A stretch of 47,778 nt of DNA, from positions 1 to 47,778 of the IMG/VR virus record IMGVR_UViG_3300007734_000706; one strand, given 5' to 3'. Position 1 is the stretch's first letter. Each line of letters starts with the position of its first letter. This document shows positions 45,678 to 47,778 of the stretch, piece by piece. Both the position numbers and the translations under genes were made by a program. The DNA comes from a virus. The notes under the pieces were generated by a model, which had not been told where the DNA came from, searched no databases, and saw only the letters and a list, made by a program, of their open reading frames with translations.

Positions 45678-47778
45678 CTACTCCTGCGCGGCCGGCGGGA
45701 GCGTGGCGCGGCGGGGCGGAGACGTAGAGCCGCCACCCAGAACGGCCAGAGGATCCGCCCCAGGCGCGCGGAACCCAGTCCCACGCGATCCATCAACCGG
45801 CGCAGCAAGGGCGCGTGGCGCCCCCGTGCCCGGCAACGCGTCAAACAGCACCTCGACCGGCGAACCATCGGCCAGTCGCACCGGGAGGCGCCCGCCGTTT
45901 TCCAGCGGCGCCATGAGCACCAGGCCCGTGCTGTCCCGGTTCGGCACCCAATCGCCGCGCCGCGCCGCGTTCAGCCATGCCGCCTGCCGCGCTTCCTGCG
46001 TCATGCCGGCCGTGCCGATCGTCTCGGGGGATTGCTCCAACATCGCCGGGGACAGGCCGGCCGTGACGGCGCGCGTGGCGGCCAGCACCTGCGGCCCCTT
46101 GTCCTTGGGATACATGGCCGTCCCGGTGATCTCGTATTTCTCGCGCAGGATGCCCTGCACCGCGGCGGCAGCGGCGGCGGATGAGCCCTCGCCCCGGAAT
46201 ACCGCCTCGTAGGCCAGCACCTTGGCGGCGTTCTCCACCGCCTGATACAGCCGCACCCCGCCCGAACTGGCACCGGCCACCCGGCGGAAATCGGCAAGCT
46301 CGCCATCCAGGGACTTGTCCACATTCACCGCTTCGCCGGCCGGCAGCGCATCGCGCAGGGCACCGAGACCGCCCTTCTCCGCCACCAGCGCCAGCCCGCG
46401 TTGCAGCTGATCGGCCGCCACGCGCTGCTTCGGCTCCGTCATCGACGCAAGCACCTGATACGCGCCCGGCAATTTCCCGTCGGTCACCAGTTGGGCAAAG
46501 ACGCGCGGCCAGTGCTCGCCATACTGCTGCGCGAACCCGTCCAGCCGATCGCGGACGTTCCCCTTCTGCGCCTCCGGCCCGCTGATCGCTTCCACCAGCG
46601 CCCGCGTCTCGCCCACCGTCAGGGGCTTCTGCTGGGAGCCGGGTATCCGCATCGTGTCCTGCGCCATCATCCGCGCCGAAATCACCGCCTGCGTGCCCTG
46701 CGCCACCGACCCGCCATTGCCCTGCGCCGCTTGGGCTGCCTGTTCCCGCGCCGCCTTCACGAAAGGGAATGCATCGGCGGCGGCGGCGACGTCCTTGCCG
46801 CGCGCGGTGAGAAGATGGTTGACGGCCGAGGATGCCCGCGTGAACGCCTTCAGGTCGTCATCGTAGCCCTTGGACCCAGGAACCGGCGCCATGGCTGCCA
46901 GGCGTCCCTGTATCTCGCTCGCGGGCAGCGTTGCGGCGCCGTCTACCACCTCATAGACCCGCTGCGCCCGCGCCCGGTCCGCAAGCCATTCCTGCGCCTT
47001 CTGATCGCCCAGCAGCGTCGTCACGCGCTCGCGGTTCAACGTCGTCTCCGGCAGCGCCGTGCCGCTGGTCTCGATGGAGGCCAGATCGTCCTTGATCTGC
47101 TGCGCCACAGTCGCGCGCTCGTCCGCCTGCGCGGCATGGATGCGGCGCTCCTCGGCCCGGTAGTGCGCCTCCGCCCGGTCGCGCAGCGCGGCCCTGTCAT
47201 CTGGGGGAAGAAACTCCGCCATTTGACGGGCGCGCGGCGTGACAGACCCCAGGCGCAGGTAATCCAGAGCCCCGGTCCCGTTCGCGTCTCGGGGGTTATC
47301 CGCACCGCCGCTTTCCAGCGCCCGCCTCGCGCCCGCCGCGCCGGCCAGGTGGATCATGTTCTTGATCCCCTCCGGCGTGGCCGTGATGCCGCCAATGCTT
47401 TGTCCGATGAACCGATCCAGGCCGTTCGCCTTGATCTCCTCGTCCATCTTCGCGTCGTGGATCTTGTATGCCGCTTCCTGCGCCGCCGGGTTGGCGAGGA
47501 AGTCCTTCAGCGTCTTCACCTCGGGGAAGCCGGGAATGTTGAAAGTCCCCGTCCACTTGCCCGGCGCGTCCTTGGGGGTCTTGGACCACGTGCCCAGGCT
47601 TTCCCCGGCGCCGGGCGTATAGACCCCCATATCGGCCAGCCGCGGCGCCCCGAACTGATACAGGCCGCCATAGCCGAACTGGTTGAACGCCGCCGGGTTG
47701 CCGCCGCTCTCGCGCATCCGTAGCGCGCCCTGATTGCCGCCCAGCGCCGCAATCTGCTCGGCCGGCGGCAGGGTGGAG
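45678..47778 (-). CDS. internal virion protein with transglycosylase-like domain, C-terminal part
   Basis: 700 codons open to the window edge; the gene has no start here and joins to 1..975 through the terminal overlap. The transglycosylase-like RESGGNPAAFNQFG and YQFG motifs are present again at the start; then a long helical body (RAEAHYRAEERRIHAAQADE; AQAAQGNGGSVAQGTQAVIS) and a Pro/Arg-rich end. The ORF start inside the window (Met at 47717) is not the real start. Ends with TAG at 45678, three bases before the next gene. Confidence 0.85.
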   Translation of the reverse strand, partial: STLPPAEQIAALGGNQGALRMRESGGNPAAFNQFGYGGLYQFGAPRLADMGVYTPGAGESLGTWSKTPKDAPGKWTGTFNIPGFPEVKTLKDFLANPAAQEAAYKIHDAKMDEEIKANGLDRFIGQSIGGITATPEGIKNMIHLAGAAGARRALESGGADNPRDANGTGALDYLRLGSVTPRARQMAEFLPPDDRAALRDRAEAHYRAEERRIHAAQADERATVAQQIKDDLASIETSGTALPETTLNRERVTTLLGDQKAQEWLADRARAQRVYEVVDGAATLPASEIQGRLAAMAPVPGSKGYDDDLKAFTRASSAVNHLLTARGKDVAAAADAFPFVKAAREQAAQAAQGNGGSVAQGTQAVISARMMAQDTMRIPGSQQKPLTVGETRALVEAISGPEAQKGNVRDRLDGFAQQYGEHWPRVFAQLVTDGKLPGAYQVLASMTEPKQRVAADQLQRGLALVAEKGGLGALRDALPAGEAVNVDKSLDGELADFRRVAGASSGGVRLYQAVENAAKVLAYEAVFRGEGSSAAAAAAVQGILREKYEITGTAMYPKDKGPQVLAATRAVTAGLSPAMLEQSPETIGTAGMTQEARQAAWLNAARRGDWVPNRDSTGLVLMAPLENGGRLPVRLADGSPVEVLFDALPGTGAPRALAAPVDGSRGTGFRAPGADPLAVLGGGSTSPPRRATLPPAAQE
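47436..47778. repeat. right copy of 343-bp terminal overlap
   Basis: Gapless match to positions 1..343 with 17 substitutions; both copies start and stop exactly at window ends. Collapsing them gives a circle of 47,435 bp. Confidence 0.9.

Overview
The window looks like one complete temperate phage genome, not a piece of chromosome. Morphogenesis genes are of the T7/podovirus kind (T7 gp8-type portal, scaffold, capsid, tail tubular proteins A and B, large internal virion proteins). They are joined to a lambda-like early region (S24-type repressor, Cro, RecE-like exonuclease plus RecT, DUF1376-like initiator, RusA) and an Xis/Int cassette. No phage RNA polymerase, DNA polymerase or primase gene is visible. 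Base composition is strongly GC-rich. Homologues of GcrA and GapR (DUF2312), both alphaproteobacterial regulators, point to an alphaproteobacterial host; the genus cannot be told. The first and last 343 bp align without gaps at about 95% identity and in the same reading frame of one gene. Collapsing the overlap closes a circle of about 47,435 bp and restores one large internal virion protein gene split over the two ends.

Layout. The repressor/Cro switch is at 28.65-29.62 kb. Leftward from Cro (minus strand, 28.6 to 17.4 kb) runs a tightly packed early operon: small regulators, GapR-like protein, RusA, GcrA-like protein, C5-cytosine methyltransferase, SF2/SNF2-like helicase, beta-class DNA methyltransferase, initiator, PD-(D/E)XK nuclease, many small unknowns, and last a candidate late regulator (17.4-17.9 kb). 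Late genes follow on the same strand from the small terminase (16.68 kb) through tail-associated proteins, large terminase, portal, scaffold, capsid and tail to position 1. They continue from 47.78 kb down to 37.5 kb with internal virion proteins, a tail fibre and the lysis region, and end at a strong intrinsic terminator. Rightward (plus strand) from a repressor-controlled promoter at 30.15 kb lie small accessory genes, exonuclease/RecT, excisionase, integrase and a few accessory genes to 37.5 kb.

Regulation visible in the sequence. Five copies or near-copies of a 17-bp operator, TGYAAG-N5-CTTRCA, lie at 28.875-28.960 kb and 30.119-30.170 kb, over the cro, repressor and rightward promoters. 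A hairpin-plus-T-run terminator sits just before the small terminase gene, downstream of the candidate late regulator, much like lambda Q and tR'. Almost every gene pair is joined by a 1-4 nt stop/start overlap (ATGA, GTGA, TTGA, TGATG, TAATG), so translation is probably coupled throughout; I used this to choose most starts.

Most unusual parts: (1) a plus-strand two-gene cassette (24.84-25.27 kb) with a near-consensus promoter, direct-repeat operators and no leader, lying antisense inside the leftward operon; (2) GcrA-like and GapR-like host-regulator homologues beside two DNA methyltransferases and a helicase; (3) a candidate Acb2/Tad1-type anti-CBASS protein in the lysis region; (4) a lone plus-strand lipoprotein gene at the early/late junction; (5) a five-fold 21-residue repeat protein and a polyglycine adhesin between the terminase subunits.
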